DNA of 55,363 bases, taken from contig JAHBMJ010005903.1 in the NCBI GenBank assembly GCA_018398765.1, positions 1-55,363 on the forward strand, given 5' to 3'. A program made the translations under genes and the position numbers. The first letter of the stretch is position 1. Each line of letters starts with the position of its first letter. Source of the DNA: Chromera velia (taxonomy: Eukaryota; Sar; Chromeraceae). Positions 54,601 through 55,363 of this stretch are shown piece after piece. A model generated the notes under the pieces. The model was not told where the DNA came from. It saw only the letters and a program-made list of their open reading frames with translations, and made no database searches.

Positions 54601-55335
54601 ATGGGTGGAGGAGGCGGTCGCGCTCGTCGCCGTTCTTACAACGAAGGCTACTCTGCTGGAAGAGCAGCATCCGCGTACTCATCATACCGCCCCCCTGCTT
54701 ACAGCGCTCCCCGTTCGTACACCCCCACGTACTCTGCTCCTGCTCCGACTTATCGGGCTCCCACACCCACCTATTCTGCCCCCCGGCCTGCGCCCACTCC
54801 CACCTACCGGGCTCCTACTCCCACGTACCGCGCACCCACTCCCACATACCGAGCGCCAACACCCACGTACTCGGCTCCCCGCGCTCCCACCCCCGTGAGC
54901 AGAGTTTCGCGTCCTCCCAGTTCGGGAGGTGCTGCAGTCACCTACACGTCTGTTGACGATGCATGGGAACGATTGAACAACGACACCTTCGGGGCCTTCA
55001 ACGAGACCTCTTTCCCCATCACTAACAACTCTCTTCCCTTCACTGCCGAGGCTGCCGAAGAGGAGAGGGCTGTTGAGGAGCCTGTGGTAATTGCGGGCGC
55101 AGAGGTCCCTCTGAATACGAACACTTTTGCGAAGGGGATGAACGTGACGGACGCACCCCCCTGTGTCGACCTGGCAGAATTCATTGACGAGGCAGGACGC
55201 AGCTGCGAGGCCTACACAGAGAATCCCGTGATGTGCGGGGAGATCGGGGGAGACATGATGAGCTTGGAGGCATGCTGTGCCTGTAAGGGCTGGCAGACTG
55301 TGGAGGAGGAGGAGGAAGACGGTCCTGCGATCTGA
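54601..55335 (+). CDS. PTY-repeat protein with Cys-rich C-terminus
   Basis: An intronless 244-codon frame. The start context is ACCAAAATGG, with an in-frame ATG at 54601. The N-terminus is Gly and Arg rich (MGGGGGRARRRS); residues about 28-95 consist of a repeating APTPTYRAPTPTY-type unit rich in Pro, Thr and Tyr. A linker with several NxT/NxS sites (NNDT, NETS, NNS, NVT) leads to a Cys-rich end: CVDLAEFIDEAGRSCEAY, VMCGEIGG, LEACCACKG (six Cys). The last module resembles small Cys-rich domains of secreted or surface proteins in algae and protists, but there is no obvious signal peptide. An adhesive, wall or cytoskeletal structural role is a guess. Confidence 0.75.
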   Translation: MGGGGGRARRRSYNEGYSAGRAASAYSSYRPPAYSAPRSYTPTYSAPAPTYRAPTPTYSAPRPAPTPTYRAPTPTYRAPTPTYRAPTPTYSAPRAPTPVSRVSRPPSSGGAAVTYTSVDDAWERLNNDTFGAFNETSFPITNNSLPFTAEAAEEERAVEEPVVIAGAEVPLNTNTFAKGMNVTDAPPCVDLAEFIDEAGRSCEAYTENPVMCGEIGGDMMSLEACCACKGWQTVEEEEEDGPAI

Positions 55336-55363
55336 TCTGTGAAGTGGTAAACTGAAGGAGAAA

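Overview
This is a nuclear segment from a eukaryotic microbe. The genes are cut by spliceosomal introns of roughly 40-1,200 bp, the acceptors are mostly TGCAG, long microsatellites are common, and there is at least one Ty3/gypsy retrotransposon and one reverse-transcriptase element carrying a GIY-YIG nuclease. I infer a protist, plausibly an alga of the chromerid/alveolate kind; the sequence alone cannot settle that. No rRNA, tRNA, CRISPR array or bacterial-style operon was seen.

Left part (1-11.1 kb): a non-coding flank; a six-exon minus-strand gene for a small Cys-rich protein with a Pro/Gln-rich tail (2646-6265); a divergent intergenic region holding a foldback MITE-like element; and an eight-exon plus-strand gene (7153-11106) for an N-terminally 'MGN' protein that joins a rhodanese-like half to a dual-specificity-phosphatase-like half lacking the catalytic Cys and Arg. 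After about 3 kb without a recognised gene, 14-24 kb holds plus-strand exons of uncharacterised proteins: an RGG-rich protein, a helical protein of about 185 residues whose last intron is a 1.1-kb GTGA/TGAG-type satellite, and a gene ending in a polypurine stretch that reads as a charged coiled coil.

Middle (25-32 kb): a direct duplication of about 607 bp, then two minus-strand genes. One is RIO1-type kinase-like, with its reading frame broken by an exact 17-bp tandem duplication. The other is a multi-exon 'MGNVC' protein with a charged, helix-prone C-terminal half. The two overlap by 49 nt and may be one gene.

Mobile block (32.2-47.6 kb): a 5.9-kb retroelement bounded by 110-bp direct repeats and a 5-bp target duplication. 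On the minus strand it encodes two accessory ORFs, a GIY-YIG endonuclease ORF and then a reverse transcriptase, an order like permuted Penelope-like elements. It is followed by a decayed chromodomain Ty3/gypsy element with both LTRs, and a candidate TIR element.

Right end (49.1-55.4 kb): a complete five-exon gamma-COP (coatomer) gene on the minus strand and, divergently, an intronless gene for a PTY-repeat protein with a Cys-rich C-terminus.

Gene models given with exon lists were built by hand from splice signals and checked only for phase consistency and family resemblance. No alignment or database search was possible.
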